Notes: generated from the letters alone by a model not told the origin. 64,000 nucleotides of DNA from Eriocheir sinensis (GCF_024679095.1 NW_026112166.1:17501-81500); one strand, 5' to 3'. Positions 10,205-21,340 are shown, numbered from the stretch's first letter. Made by a program: numbers and translations.

Positions 10205-10795
10205 AACTTGCTCCATAGCCCCACCCCATTGCCCCGCTGCCCTATAACATTCCCCGTCCTTTCCCTAGATGATCCTCCAATTTGCCCCATATCCCCCACG
10301 CCCCCATAGCCTAGCCCCACCCCATTGCCCCGCTGCCCTATAACATTCCCCGTCCTTTCCCGAGATGATCCTCCAATTTGCCCCATATCCCCCACGCCCC
10401 CATAGCCTAGCCCCACCCCATTGCCCCGCTGCCCTATAACATTCCCCGTCCTTTCCCTAGATGATCCTCCAATTTGCCCCATATCCCCCACGCCCCCATA
10501 GCCTAGCCCCACCCCATTGCCCCGCTGCCCTATAACATTCCCCATCCTTTCCCTAGATTATCCTCCAATTTGCCCCATATCCCCCACGCCCCCATAGCCT
10601 AGCCCCACCCCATTGCCCCGCTGCCCTATAACATTATTCCCCATCCTTTCCCTAGATGATCCTCCAATTTGCCCCATATCCCCCACGCCCCCATAGCCTA
10701 GCCCCACCCCATTGCCCCGCTGCCCTATAACATTCCCCGTCCTTTCCCTAGATAATCCTCCAATTTGCCCCATATCCCCCACGCCCCCATTGCCC
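10205..10795 (+). repeat. 96-bp C-rich minisatellite, about 6 units
   Basis: The unit begins GCCCCACCCCATTGCCCCGC and contains TTTCCCTAGATGATCCTCCA. Six copies differ by single bases and small indels. It is strongly strand-asymmetric (C-rich on plus) and decays into CCCCGCC-rich sequence to about 10935. The 128- and 74-residue minus-strand frames are artefacts. Confidence 0.93.
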
Positions 10796-10949
10796 CGCCA
10801 CGCTAATAACCCGCCCCGTCTAGCCCCAAATCAACCCTCTTCAATGTTCCCAAGCCCCCAAACTTTACCCATAGCCTTGCCTCAGCCCCACCCCTTTGCC
10901 CCGCCACCCCAATAACCCGCCCCGCCCCGCCCCAGGCAAATCCCTCGTA

Positions 10950-11085
10950 TCCCATGAGCCCTGACTTCATTTAACAGTCTCTGGTGAGGTACCTTATCGG
11001 AGGCCTTACTGAAATCAAGATAAACTGCATGATAACCATTGTTTATCTTACATGAGGTCTGCCAAACTGAGAGGGTCACGAGGGG
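10950..11085 (-). pseudogene. LINE reverse-transcriptase fragment
   Basis: The minus-strand translation contains YHAVYLDFSKASDKVPHQRL, the conserved RT motif (xLDFxKAFDxVPHxxLL) of non-LTR elements. Nothing else of the element is recognisable. Confidence 0.75.
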
Positions 11086-11089
11086 AAAT

Positions 11090-11745
11090 AACAGCGTTAA
11101 TATTACCTATCCCGGAGAGCCAGTAGCTTCCTCTTCCGCCTTCAAAACGTGGCCCTCACATAAACAAAGCTGATGATGATGATGATGATGATGCGCCTTT
11201 CTAACGGCACGGTCCACGCTCGTCCTTCATGGATTCTCGTATTTATCGCTTATTTGACACTTAGCGATGGTCTGGATACATCGGGAAGTAATGGTTTTAA
11301 CTCTAATGATAAATGAGTGACATTGTATGTGTCCAGGAGGTCAGGAAATGGTAAACACGGGAGGGTAAATATATGGCGACATGGCACCTTTGCATCTGGC
11401 CAGTGGTGATCAAGGTATCGTACTCGACGCTTTGAAATGTATAACTATTGCCCTAAATACCGATTCCGGCCCCTCCAAGGACGGGATTTATCTTTTTATT
11501 ACCCTTACGATCCTAAAACATAATTACTAATAGCTTCATGGCACCTGGGAAGCATGAATCAATTTTTGTTAAAGAAAGTGTCGTACGCTGGACATGTTTG
11601 GGATTTAGAACTTTATGAATTGATTTGAAATATTTATTGTTGTAAAATACAGCAAAGGGGAATGGCTGACTAGTTGAGTTACAAAAAATAAAGATCTCCA
11701 TTGTACAAACACGAAAACATATGTTGAGGTTTGTTAACAGAAAAA
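11090..11745. other. no gene seen
   Basis: It contains a (GAT)n run near 11170-11193 and AT-rich unique sequence. No convincing coding exon or known repeat was found on either strand. Confidence 0.5.
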
Positions 11746-11946
11746 GGAATTATAATGTAAATACTGATAACATTCCTGGGCAAGTACACCTGTAATTACC
11801 AAAGGCCTGGCAGCAACTTTGGGTAATTATGTCAGGTACAATGTTATAATTAATGATCTCTGTCCTGCCTGGGGGTTGGGATGCCATGTTAATCCTCCCT
11901 TCTCCCTTGTTATTTACCTGCAACAATAAACTATCAATCAATCAAT
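11745..11946 (+). mobile_element. retroposon 3' end with (ATCA)n tail
   Basis: The segment ends in CAACAATAAACTATCAATCA repeated as ATCA, directly abutting the truncated gypsy LTR at 11947. The inverse of its distal part (GCAGGTAAACAACAAGGGAG) is the unit of the five-copy array at 19940-20443. An AATAAA and a short tetranucleotide tail are typical of LINE or SINE 3' ends. Confidence 0.6.
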
Positions 11947-12468
11947 CCGGAGAAACGAGCAAAGGGGCGGGGACATCGTTGCCAGATTATCGTACTCATA
12001 GCATAGTATTTACCGGTTTTTGACGCATAACTATTGCCAAGAAACCTCAGGAATTAACTATTTTAACGATAAATATAAATGAATCTAGTTACTGGGGCCC
12101 TTGAGACAGTTTTGGGGTCGGAAGTTGGTAATTATAAGAGGCTGAGTACAACAATCTGGCAACGTTGGGCGGGGAGCAAGGCGAGCAGTCCGTTGCCAAC
12201 TCGCATATATTTTTGCTACATGTTCTTGTATGATCTGAAATATACTGTAACATTCTAGACTGTACTGTTCTGGATATATATAGGAGAGGAGGGCGAGAGA
12301 GAGTCAGTCCCAGTCATAGTAAGCTAGCGGCCAGTGAAGAGTCCGAGTGAAGTGTACTACTAAGGAAGAATATTAAACTACAGAAGCTGTGCAAAGTATT
12401 TACATATCTCCCTCCCACGGAGTCTCCTGACGGCGACACGGAACCCAAGTAACACGTCCGGCATAACA
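11947..12468 (+). repeat. 5' LTR, truncated and carrying a MITE
   Basis: It starts at CCGGAGAAACGAGCAAAGGG, which matches the 3' LTR about 50 bases in from that LTR's first base. It ends in GGCATAACA at 12468. TATATATAGGAG near 12275 is a possible core promoter. A 193-bp MITE interrupts it at 11974. Confidence 0.8.
11974..12166 (+). mobile_element. MITE inserted in the gypsy 5' LTR
   Basis: Inverted ends CGTTGCCAGATTATCGTACT and GTACAACAATCTGGCAACG bound about 193 bp. The sequence GGGCGGGGA stands on both sides (11965-11973 and 12167-12175). The 3' LTR has the site empty at about 17742, which confirms insertion. A direct repeat of 8-9 bp suggests hAT or a similar superfamily; the class is not proven. 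A relative with a matching right end is at 36846-37048. Confidence 0.8.
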
Positions 12469-12503
12469 CTGGTGTCAGGAGTGGGATGCATTTGTTTTTC
12501 GCC

Positions 12504-14064
12504 ATGGAGACTCGTTCCCAAGCTGCCCAGAGGGACGACATGTTGACTGAACTTTTGGAAGCCTTGAGACTACAGGGGGAGAAACAAGAAAGAGCACAGC
12601 AACAACAAGAAAGAGCACAGCAACAACAAGAAAGAACACTCCAAGAACTCAAAGAACAACAAGAAAGAGCACAGCTACAACAAGAAAGAACACTCCAAGA
12701 ACTCAAAGAACAACAAGAAAGAGCACACCAAGAACTCAAAGAACAACAAGAAAGAGCACACCAAGAACTCAAAGAACAACAAGAAAGAGCACACCAAGAA
12801 CTCAAAGAACAACAAGAAAGAGCACACCAAGAACTCAAAGAACAACAAGAAAGAGCACACCAAGAACTCAAAGAACAACAAGAAAGAGCACACCAAGAAC
12901 TCAAAGAACAACAAGAAAGAGCACACCAAGAACTCAAAGAACAACAAGAAAGAGCACACCAAGAACTCAAAGAACAACAAGAAAGAGCACACCAAGAACT
13001 CAAAGAACAACAAGAAAGAACACTCCAAGAACTCAAAGAACAACAAGAAAGAGCACACCAAGAACTCAAAGAACAACAAGAAAGAGCACACCAAGAACTC
13101 AAAGAACAACAAGAAAGAGCACACCAAGAACTCAAAGAACAACAAGAAAGAGCACACCAAGAACTCAAAGAACAACAAGAAAGAGCACAGCAAGAACTCA
13201 AAGAACAACAAGAAAGAGCACACCAAGAACTCAAAGAACAACAAGAAAGAGCACACCAAGAACTCAAAGAACAACAAGAAAGAGCACACCAAGAACTCAA
13301 AGAACAACAAGAAAGAGCACACCAAGAACTCAAAGAACAACAAGAAAGAGCACACCAAGAACTCAAAGAACAACAAGAAAGAACACTCCAAGAACTCAAA
13401 GAACAACAAGAAAGAGCACACCAAGAACTCAAAGAACAACAAGAAAGAGCACACCAAGAACTCAAAGAACAACAAGAAAGAGCACACCAAGAACTCAAAG
13501 AACAACAAGAAAGAACACTCCAAGAACTCAAAGAACAACAAGAAAGAGCACCAAGAAGAACTCAAAGAACAACAAGAAAGAGCACACCAAGAACTCAAAG
13601 AACAACAAGAAAGAGCACACCAAGAACTCAAAGAACAACAAGAAAGAGCACACCAAGAACTCAAAGAACAACAAGAAAGAGCACACCAAGAACTCAAAGA
13701 ACAACAAGAAAGAGCACACCAAGAACTCAAAGAACAACAAGAAAGAGCACAGCAACAACAAGAAATAGCACAGCGACAACAAGAAGGAACACTCCAAGAA
13801 CTCAAAGAACAGCTAGAAGATCGCTTCACAGGATTACAGCTACAGCTAAAAGCAGTACAAGATGGAAGTGAATCAGTGCGAAGAGAAATGACTGATGTGA
13901 CCACGAACTTGGGACAACGCCTGATAGAAGTGGAGAAAGAACACACAAATCTTCAACAAGAGATGGAGGTGGTACGGGAGACGACACACAAAGAAATATT
14001 AGAAGTGCAGGGAAAGGTGAACCGTACTGAACAGGCAGTTTGTGACGTAAGTGACAGAGTGAAG
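12504..14064 (+). pseudogene. gypsy gag, N-terminal half: expanded coiled coil
   Basis: ATG at 12504 is preferred over 12486 because the first six codons overlap the leader and GCCATGG is a good start context. The product opens METRSQAAQRDDMLTELLEA and then consists of about 34 copies of the 11-residue unit AHQELKEQQER (33 bp each, about 12620-13740). A one-base insertion at about 13552 (GCACCAAGAAG instead of GCACACCAAG) throws later units out of frame. Downstream the proper frame resumes as a polar helix to about 14060 (QLIEVEKEH-like, from 13876). A hAT-like element then splits gag at 14065. The strongly charged helix is predicted to form a long coiled coil. The large minus-strand frames (405 and 423 residues) are repeat artefacts. 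Confidence 0.8.
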
Positions 14065-14992
14065 CAGGGTTCCCAGTGACGGTACAAAAGTACCATTTTG
14101 ATACTTTTTGTCGGTAGCGGTACATTTTTACGACATTAAGCTAAAGTGGTACGAAATTATCATTGAGGAAAAATTTGATACTTTTTTACTAATTTAGTAA
14201 GAAAAATGATACATTTTCGTCTCACCGATGCATCCAGGGAAATGTGAAAAAAAGTAAAAGCCGGTATAAATTTGTATTTACGTATATATTCTACCGCAGA
14301 TCAGTGTTTCTGTGTTTTTGTGACCCGTTAAAATCATGTATCTGAGTATACATGTAGCAGCTGATGGGGCAGAGTATACGCGTTGCCCCGGTGACGCTGA
14401 GTCGGATACAAGAGCAAGACGTGTACAGGACCGAGGAGACAAGCGGAAATTCCAACAGCGTAAGTTTTTTTTTTTTTTTAAGTACTATTAGGTAATGAAA
14501 GACATTAAACATGCTAAAATGTTACTTTCTCGTGATAGTGTGTGCATGAAGTAGCTGCAAAACTTACATAATATTGAAATAGTACTAAATAACATTTATT
14601 GCGCCATGGAATCATAGAAACGATTGAAGCGAAGCTACTCTGACATGATTTATATAACTAATATTCTTGTTGTTTTATCATATCTGCATCAGCTACATTG
14701 TCTGTGTTATCTTAATTATAAGTTTTAATCTCTCTCTCTCTCTCTCTCTCTCTCTGTTACCATACAAGTCATCATGCTGCAATAGACACTGCAGACTGTG
14801 TACACCCTACATCACTGCCAGACGTAAGAGTTAAAAAAAATAATATTTAAGTAATTTCCTCACTGTAAAATATAAATTACCTAAAATTACCGGTTGATAC
14901 TTTATTTGGTACTTTTTTTCAGCCATGTGGTACATTTTTACATTTTGATCATTTTTTATGGTACGTTTTAGTTTTTTCCACTGGGAACACTG
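14065..14992 (+). mobile_element. hAT-like non-autonomous element inside gag
   Basis: The ends are CAGGGTTCCCAGTG and CACTGGGAACACTG (inverted, 13 of 14 match). Both sides carry the 8-bp duplication GAGTGAAG (14057-14064 and 14993-15000). CAGxG ends plus an 8-bp duplication are the hAT signature. It is 928 bp, AT-rich, with a (CT)n run at about 14731-14755. Subterminal GGTACATTTTTAC motifs lie near both ends. No transposase frame is seen. Confidence 0.88.
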
Positions 14993-15000
14993 GAGTGAAG

Positions 15001-16110
15001 GCCCTTGAAGACTGCTTGGCTGGAAACGGACAGCCAGTGCCTGCAGGGGCTAGTTGTACCCAAGATGCTTCTCCTACGCAAGTCCGGGGTAGTTTGAGCC
15101 CTGTTTCGCCTGAGTTTATCCCTGCAAGAAGTTCCGCCAGCCCCATGAGTCTGCTGGGTTCGCCTGTTAGAAAGAAGCCTCAGGAGTTTGATGGCAAGGT
15201 CTCCTGGGAGGCTTACCGCGCTCAGTTTGAGCTGTTGGCAGCCCGGAACGGATGGGATGACCAAGAGTGCGCGGTACAGCTGGCCACTAGCCTGAAAGGG
15301 GCGGCGCTGGAGGTCCTTGCTCAGCTCGACAATGCGACAAAGGGCAGCTACAGCGGGCTGGCACAGGCGCTGGAACAACGATATGGGACCAAGCACCAGA
15401 ACGAGCTTTTCAGGGTTAGGTTCAGAACCCGCAACAGGAGGCGCGGCGAGTCTCTTCAGGAACTCGCTCAGGATCTTGAGAGCATGGCGCACAAGGCATA
15501 CCCAGGTGCCACTCCTGACCTGCTGACGGTTTTGCTGCGTGATCAATTCATCGATGCCCTAGACAGCCCTCAGCTGAAGATACAAGTGAACCAAGCTAAG
15601 CCAACATCAATGCAGGAAGCTCTGACACGTGCCATGGAGTTTGAGTCCTTTGTTAGGTCTAGCTTGTCAAGCTTCAGGGACGACTCGACTTCTGGCTTTA
15701 GGGCACGAAAGGGCGCTGTCAGCGACACAGACAGGTTCCAAGGAACGTGCTGGTACTGCGAGAAGGTTGGGCACAAGGAGAACGAATGCTATAAGAGGAA
15801 GAAGGAATATGAAGGTGGCGCTAGGAAGAAGCCCAGGGAAGGACCCAAGTGCTGGACCTGTGGAGAAAAGGGGCACTGGAAGAATGAGTGTCGGAAAAAT
15901 GTGCCCCTGGCGAGGGACCACCACTCGGGCGAGGGAAGGAGAACTGGTTCACGGGGGCAACGACCAGTCTGTCCTGTACATGCCCCGAAGATATCAATGT
16001 GCAGGAAAACCACCATGACGGGCTGCCAAGTGGAACAGACAGCGGAGGTGCCATGGGAAGACTTGGGAAAACTGCAGCGGGAGGACCGAGATCTGAGACC
16101 AATTAATTGA
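15001..16110 (+). pseudogene. gypsy gag, capsid and zinc knuckles
   Basis: The open frame runs from the hAT junction to TGA at 16108-16110. It holds the capsid-like region (FDGKVSWEAYRAQFELLA .. LATSLKGAALEVL .. LAQALEQRYG) and two CCHC zinc knuckles (CWYCEKVGHKENEC at about 15751 and CWTCGEKGHWKNEC at about 15851). The capsid packages element RNA and the knuckles bind it. After the second knuckle about 120 residues follow with no protease active-site motif (DTG/DSG). The frame opposite the original gag N terminus is interrupted only by the hAT element. Confidence 0.85.
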
Positions 16111-17611
16111 GTCAGTCGTCAACGCGACCTGGGTGGGAAGTCATCTCGAGAGAAAGCCCTACCACCAAGAATTACTGGACTCAGTGGGACACTCTTCGGA
16201 TAGACGACGGGGTGTTGCAGCGACGCTGGGTCTCTCATGATGGTCTTGACCACTACTGGTCCACGGTGTTACCTGTGAAGTCCCGGGAAGGCGTCTTGAA
16301 AGAAATGCATGACAGCATCACCAGCGGACACCTAGGGGTAAAGAAGACACTGAGTCGCCTGCGCCAAAGGTTCTACTGGGTTGGCATGAGGAAGGACGTG
16401 GAAGAATGGTGTCACGCGTGTGAGGTGTGCTGTGCAAAGAAGGGCCCCAAGAAGCGTCACCGTGCCCCATTGCAACTATACCAGGTTGGAACCCCATGGA
16501 ACGGGTGGCAGTGGATATAGCAGGACCCTTGCCTCTGACGACGAACGGAAATAGGTACATCTGCGTCACAATGGATTACTTCACCAAGTGGCCGGAAGCC
16601 TACGCCATCCCTGACCAGGAAGCCACTACCATCGCCAAGGTTTTGGTGGAGGAGTTCTTCTGTCGCTTCGGTGTGCCTAACGAGCTCCATTCCGACCAGG
16701 GAAGGAATTTTGAGTCAACAGTCCTTGCTGAGTGCTGCAAGCTTCTGGGTATCAAGACCCGGACCACCCCTCTGCACCCACAGTCAGATGGAATGGTGGA
16801 GAGGTTTAATTGGACGTTGGGCCAGGAGTTGGCCAAGCAGTGCAACAATGATCAGTCTTCATGGGATCAGAAGCTGCCTGCGCTTCTCATGGCCTACAGG
16901 TCTGCCGCCCACGAGTCTAAGGGGTATTCACCGGCAAAGCTGATGTTTGGACGTGAGCTGCGATTGCCGGTGGACCTACTGACAGGAAGGCCTCCTGGGG
17001 AAAGCCTTCCAAGGGACGCCTCCAGTTTTGCCCGTCAACTAGAGGAACGGCTGGAAGAGGTGCACCATCAAGTCCGTGGTGCCTTTAAGTTCTCCGGGGA
17101 GGCTATGAAGCGCGGTTACAATATGAGGGCAAGCCACGTTGACTTCAAGGAAGGAGACCAAGTCTGGCTTTACAACCCGCAGAGGAAGAAAGGACAGTCT
17201 CCGAAGTTACAGAGCCCCTGGGAAGGCCCTTACACTGTGCTAGAACGCCTCTCCGACGTGACTTACCGAATCCGGAGAACGGAAAGGACCAAGCCGAATG
17301 TTGTCCACGTCAACCGCCTATGGAGGTACCACGGTCCGGGAAACTACACCTGGAACAACTACAGACACCCACCAGCCGACGAAAACGAAAGGGACGTCCA
17401 GGACCGAGAGGAGGTCGACGACGACATAAGCCTTCTGGACCTTTCAGCCGAGAGAGATAACCTCCCGGCTTCGGCAGATGTTCCAGGGACACCCCAAGAA
17501 GCGGACGACGACGAGGCGCTCCAGGAGACAGACGTGCAGGAGGCACCGAGCAGAAGACAGAGACAACGCAGGCGTCCACAGCGATACGACGATTATTATG
17601 TTTTTGATTAA
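16107..17611 (+). pseudogene. gypsy integrase, frameshifted
   Basis: An HHCC zinc domain lies at about 16305-16440 (HDSITSGHLGVKKTL .. CHACEVC). A DDE core follows, with first Asp in AVDIAGPLP, second in LHSDQGRNFES and Glu in SDGMVERFN. A C-terminal GPY/F-like region (SPWEGPYTVLERLSDVTYRI .. NVVHVNRLWRY) and an acidic tail follow to TAA at 17609-17611. A one-base frameshift near 16495 splits the HHCC part (frame from 16107) from the core (frame from 16427). Integrase inserts element cDNA into chromosomes. It directly follows gag with nothing between, so the PR-RT-RNase H block (normally about 2.5 kb) has been lost. Confidence 0.9.
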
Positions 17612-17676
17612 TTCTCTTACGTTTGTATATAGTTAAGTGTGTGATCGGGACGATCACAATTAAGAGGGGGGGATAG

Positions 17677-18079
17677 TGTTGTGCTGGAAGCTTCCTCCGG
17701 CGACCATAGGCCTCTAGAAGGCTCCCGGAGAAACGAGCAAGGGGGCGGGGAGCAAGGCGAGCCGTCCGCGCCCCGCGGGGCGCGGCCAGGCACCAGGCGG
17801 GAAGTGTTGCCAACTCGCATATATTTTTGCTACATGTTCTTGTATGATCTGAAATATACTGTAACATTCTAGACTGTACTGTTCTGGATATATATAGGAG
17901 AAGAGGGCGAGAGAGGGCCAGTCCCAGTCATAGTAAGCTAGTGGTAAGTGAAGAGTCAGTGAAGTGTACTACTAAGGAAGAATATTAAATTCAGAAGCTG
18001 TGCAAAGTGTTTACATATCTCCCTCCCACGGAGTCTCCTGACGGCGACACGGAACCCAAGTAACACGTCCGGCATAACA
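17677..18079 (+). repeat. gypsy 3' LTR, complete
   Basis: 403 bp from TGTTGTGCTGGAAGC to GTCCGGCATAACA, with TG..CA ends, preceded by a polypurine tract. A TATATATAGGAG promoter-like motif lies near 17890. It has an empty site where the 5' LTR holds the MITE. Confidence 0.88.
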
Positions 18080-18632
18080 GTATTGTACAGTGCATTTCGT
18101 AGGTGATGTGTTAACGTGACACATGAGGGGTTAGGTGTACTGATACAAGATAAGAGTCGTTGTTTGTCACATGCCAGCACTATCAGCGCATAGTGATAGC
18201 CCTGTATACGTAGCCACCAGTGTGAACCATGGTACCGTATATCTGTCTCCCATGATAAATTACCAACGTCACACTGTATGACCAACGTCTATTTCTATAA
18301 ACACTAAAATAAGCTATATATAATTATATAGTAGGAAGGGGATATCGGTACTGGTAGTTGTATGGCATCTCTGGACATCAGGGCTACCAACATGTGGCAA
18401 GTCGGACATCAACATTTCACTGATCGATGTTCGTACTGTTGTCCAAAAGGTTTCACGCACATTATGCACTGATACTTTTGAAATCCAGTGTACATACAGA
18501 TGCCTTTTTTGATATTGAAGGTCATTCATTTTGCGAAATGAAACCCTGTTTTTTCTCAGAAATATGCTGAAAAAAATCATGAAGAAGCTGAGATCTTGTT
18601 CTGTGTGGTGGGGTCAAGTACCGGTAAAGGCC
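18080..18632. other. no gene seen
   Basis: Unique AT-rich sequence. The 88-residue minus-strand frame at 18314-18580 has no recognisable motif and no exon signals that I trust. Confidence 0.5.
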
Positions 18633-19076
18633 TGTATATGTAACAGGGAAAGTGTGAAATCAGTCATTTCATGAAATCCCTAGTGAATTTGTGAAATGGA
18701 TTTTTCATTTTGCTATGTTATGGAACCTAACGTAACCTATCCTACCCTAAACTAACCTAAACTAACCTAACCTACCTACTCTACTCTAAACTAACCTAAC
18801 CTAACCTAACCTACCTTAACCTACCCAAACTAACCTAACCTTACTTATCATAACATAACCTTATTAAAATAACATAACATTGAATAATTTTGTAAGTAAG
18901 GTTATGTTATAGTTAGTGTTATTTTAGGGTAGGGTAGGCTAGGTTAGGTTAGAGTAGTTTAGGGTAGGATAGGTTACGTTAGGTTCCATAACTTAGCAAA
19001 ATGAAAAATCCATTTCACAAATTCACTAGGGATTTCATGAAATGACTGCTTTCACACTTTCCCTGTAACATATACA
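18633..19076 (+). mobile_element. fold-back element with CCTAA-rich core
   Basis: The arms are about 190 bp each. TGTATATGTAACAGGGAAAG on the left is answered by CTTTCCCTGTAACATATACA on the right, and the match continues through CATTTCATGAAATCCCTAG. The inner parts carry (CCTAA)n-like repeats on the left (18750-18845) and TTAGG-like repeats on the right (18925-18985). No coding frame. Terminal repeats this long suggest a fold-back transposon. Confidence 0.8.
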
Positions 19077-19586
19077 CAACCAGTGATGGTGAGTAAGGGA
19101 AACTTTGTCTACTTACTCTCTATATCATATTGCAGTATGTAGCCTGCGAAATGCAAGTCTCTAGGTTCAACACGTCAAATTTACCGACAAACCAACTTTC
19201 ATCGGTTGCTTTCTTGAAATGTTATCTTTTTTTTCTCATCCTATAAACTTCGTATTACACTACTTTTTTCTATTCCAGTTTTGTAAAACTATGCAAAAGG
19301 AAGTATTCCTACTCTAGTACATTTTGTTTGATGTTGATTTTGAATTTTGATGAATATTTTTATGCTGATTTTTTATTCATCGATCGATAAAAAATATTTT
19401 TTGCTATTTTATACAAATAATAAAAGGGTAAACTTTATTCTCTTATCCTTTCTGATCAAAATGCTTTTTGAATTAAATAAATTTTTCATAAAATAAAGGA
19501 GGAGAATTAAGCAACAAGAGCATACACATTTTAACATGGGATTAGCCCATATAACAACCCGCCCCCCTTAACAAATGCATACGCTA

Positions 19587-19786
19587 AAGGACTGTTTTTG
19601 TGACTGACCGAAAAATACGCTCACTACAAATTTAATTAAGATACTGAGTCTTATCTGCTTGACCATTCAGATAGCTAAATATGGAACAATAGGCGTTCCG
19701 TATCGGTTCAAAACGGATCGCAGCATCTCACTCTACAACACGGAAGGAATCCGCATTTTAAGGAACTCGAGTGCCATCCCTAGTTC
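19587..19786 (+). repeat. dispersed repeat, copy 1
   Basis: GTGACTGACCGAAAAATACGCTC .. ATTTTAAGGAACTCGAGTGCCATCCCTAG is repeated at 24335-24521 with about 75-80% identity by eye, and partly at 24160-24230. Class unknown. The AT-rich interval 19080-19586 shows nothing else. Confidence 0.6.
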
Positions 19787-19937
19787 ACAATATAATTTTG
19801 GTATGGGAGGCTGCCATGTCGGGAACTGAAATAGGTCACATGATCCCTGGATGTTCCCTGCACCAGAAGAATAAATATTTACCCCCAGTCTCCCTGTTAT
19901 ATCAGGAAAACCTGGGTTTGTTAAACATCCCGCGCCT

Positions 19938-20445
19938 GATGATTGATCGATTGATAGTTTATTGTTGCAGGTAAACAACAAGGGAGAAGGGAGGAACATG
20001 CCATCCCAACCCCCAGGCAGGACATTATGCAACTATTAGTACATTGATTGATAGTTTATTGTTGCAGGTAAACAACAAGGGAGAAGGGAGGAACATGCCA
20101 TCCCAACCCCCAGGCAGGACATTATACAACTATTAGTACATTGATTGATAGTTTATTGTTGCAGGTAAACAACAATTAAGGGAGAAGGGAGGAACATGGC
20201 ATCCCAACCCCCAGGCAGGACATTATGCAACTATTAGTACATTGATTGATAGTTTATTGTTGCAGGTAAACAACAATTAAGGGAGAAGGGAGGAACATGG
20301 CATCCCAACCCCCAGGCAGGACATTATACAACTATTAGTACATTGATTGATAGTTTATTGTTGCAGGTAAACAACAATTAAGGGAGAAGGGAGGAACATG
20401 CCATCCCAACCCCCAGGCAGGACATTATACAACTATTAGTACATG
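19938..20445 (-). repeat. 97-102-bp tandem array of a retroposon tail, 5 units
   Basis: Each unit begins ATTGATTGATAGTTTATTGT and contains GGTAAACAACAA. Later units have a 5-base ATTAA insertion. The unit is the inverse of the retroposon 3' end at 11745-11946, so the array was built from that tail. Confidence 0.9.
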
Positions 20446-20449
20446 TGTG

Positions 20450-21340
20450 GGCAGCACCATGAAACTAAAATGATACAATGGTAGGAAGGAAAGCACAACA
20501 AGGGAAACAACTTTTGCTTACGCCTGGGTGTGGTGGTGTGGGTTGCTGCCACCCTTCAGTTTACAAAGAAAATTATTCATCACCACACGAAATAGACGTG
20601 CATAACACAAATGTATTTTAAGTATTATTATATTAAAGTTTAACTATTTATTATTTTGTATCCAAGTATACTTCCATTTCATTTTTACAATATATCTAAA
20701 ACATTCGACACACATGCATGGGCGCCACCATCGCCGTTTCTGCACAAAAAGATACACGTGGCAACTCTGCCCAGCGTGGCCAGATATTAATGGCACCGAG
20801 TGAGTGCACGGGGCAGACAGGCAGGCACACTCAAGCACTCATCCACCCTCTGAGGCGGGAGCAACGCTTCGTATATACAGTAGGCGGGGCGGGACGGGAC
20901 GGGGCACTTTTATAGCTGGGTCTGACGTGCCTTTCTGAATGTACGATTGAAAGGGGAGAACCGCACCGGGAGACTTGGCAACGCTGGAATAAGGTAAGCA
21001 AGATTATGGGGAGGGAAAAGTGATGATTGTGATAGTATTAAATGGTACTAGTAGTGATAGTAGATAGTAATAGCGGTAGTAGTAATAGTATTAAGCCGTG
21101 GTGGTGCTGGTAGTGATAGTAGACAGTAATAGCGGTAGTAGTTGTAGTGGAAGTTATAGGTGGTAGCCATGTGAGGTGCGGGTTTTATTTATCTTTTATT
21201 GCTTATTTGACTTTTAATATCATACCACGGTGATTCGTAACTATCAAAGGGAATAACTAAACCCATCGTTCCTGCCCCCCCCCCCCCCAGGGGCGTCATT
21301 TCAGATTTTTCTTGGGGGGGGCAGAGACAGTTTGGTGAGC
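20450..21340. other. no gene seen
   Basis: Unique sequence with a GC-rich patch (GGCGGGGCGGGACGGGACGG) at about 20883, TAGTA-type trinucleotide degeneracy at 21045-21150, and a poly-C run at 21278-21289. No exon was found. Confidence 0.45.

Larger units (their letters stand above)
11947..18079 (+). mobile_element. Ty3/gypsy LTR retrotransposon, deleted and disrupted
   Basis: The 5' LTR remnant is at 11947-12468 and the 3' LTR at 17677-18079. The LTRs share the block from TTGCCAACTCGCATATATTT to ACGTCCGGCATAACA. A TGG-starting primer-binding site follows the 5' LTR at 12470, and a polypurine tract (AAGAGGGGGGGATAG) precedes the 3' LTR. Internal order is gag (expanded coiled coil, then zinc knuckles) and then integrase; protease, RT and RNase H are absent. 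Two DNA transposons are nested in it (11974-12166 and 14065-14992). The 5' LTR lacks its first ~50 bases, so no target-site duplication can be checked. Confidence 0.9.

Noticed and set aside
10159..10782. Gly-rich repetitive ORFs on the minus strand
   Set aside because: They only follow the 96-bp C-rich minisatellite.
12314..13946. Large minus-strand ORFs (405 and 423 codons) of Ser/Cys/Leu and Phe/Leu repeats
   Set aside because: They are the antisense of the 33-bp gag array; 33 is divisible by 3, so every frame stays open.
18750..18985. True telomere or chromosome end
   Set aside because: The TTAGG-like repeats are short, imperfect and in both orientations inside a fold-back element.
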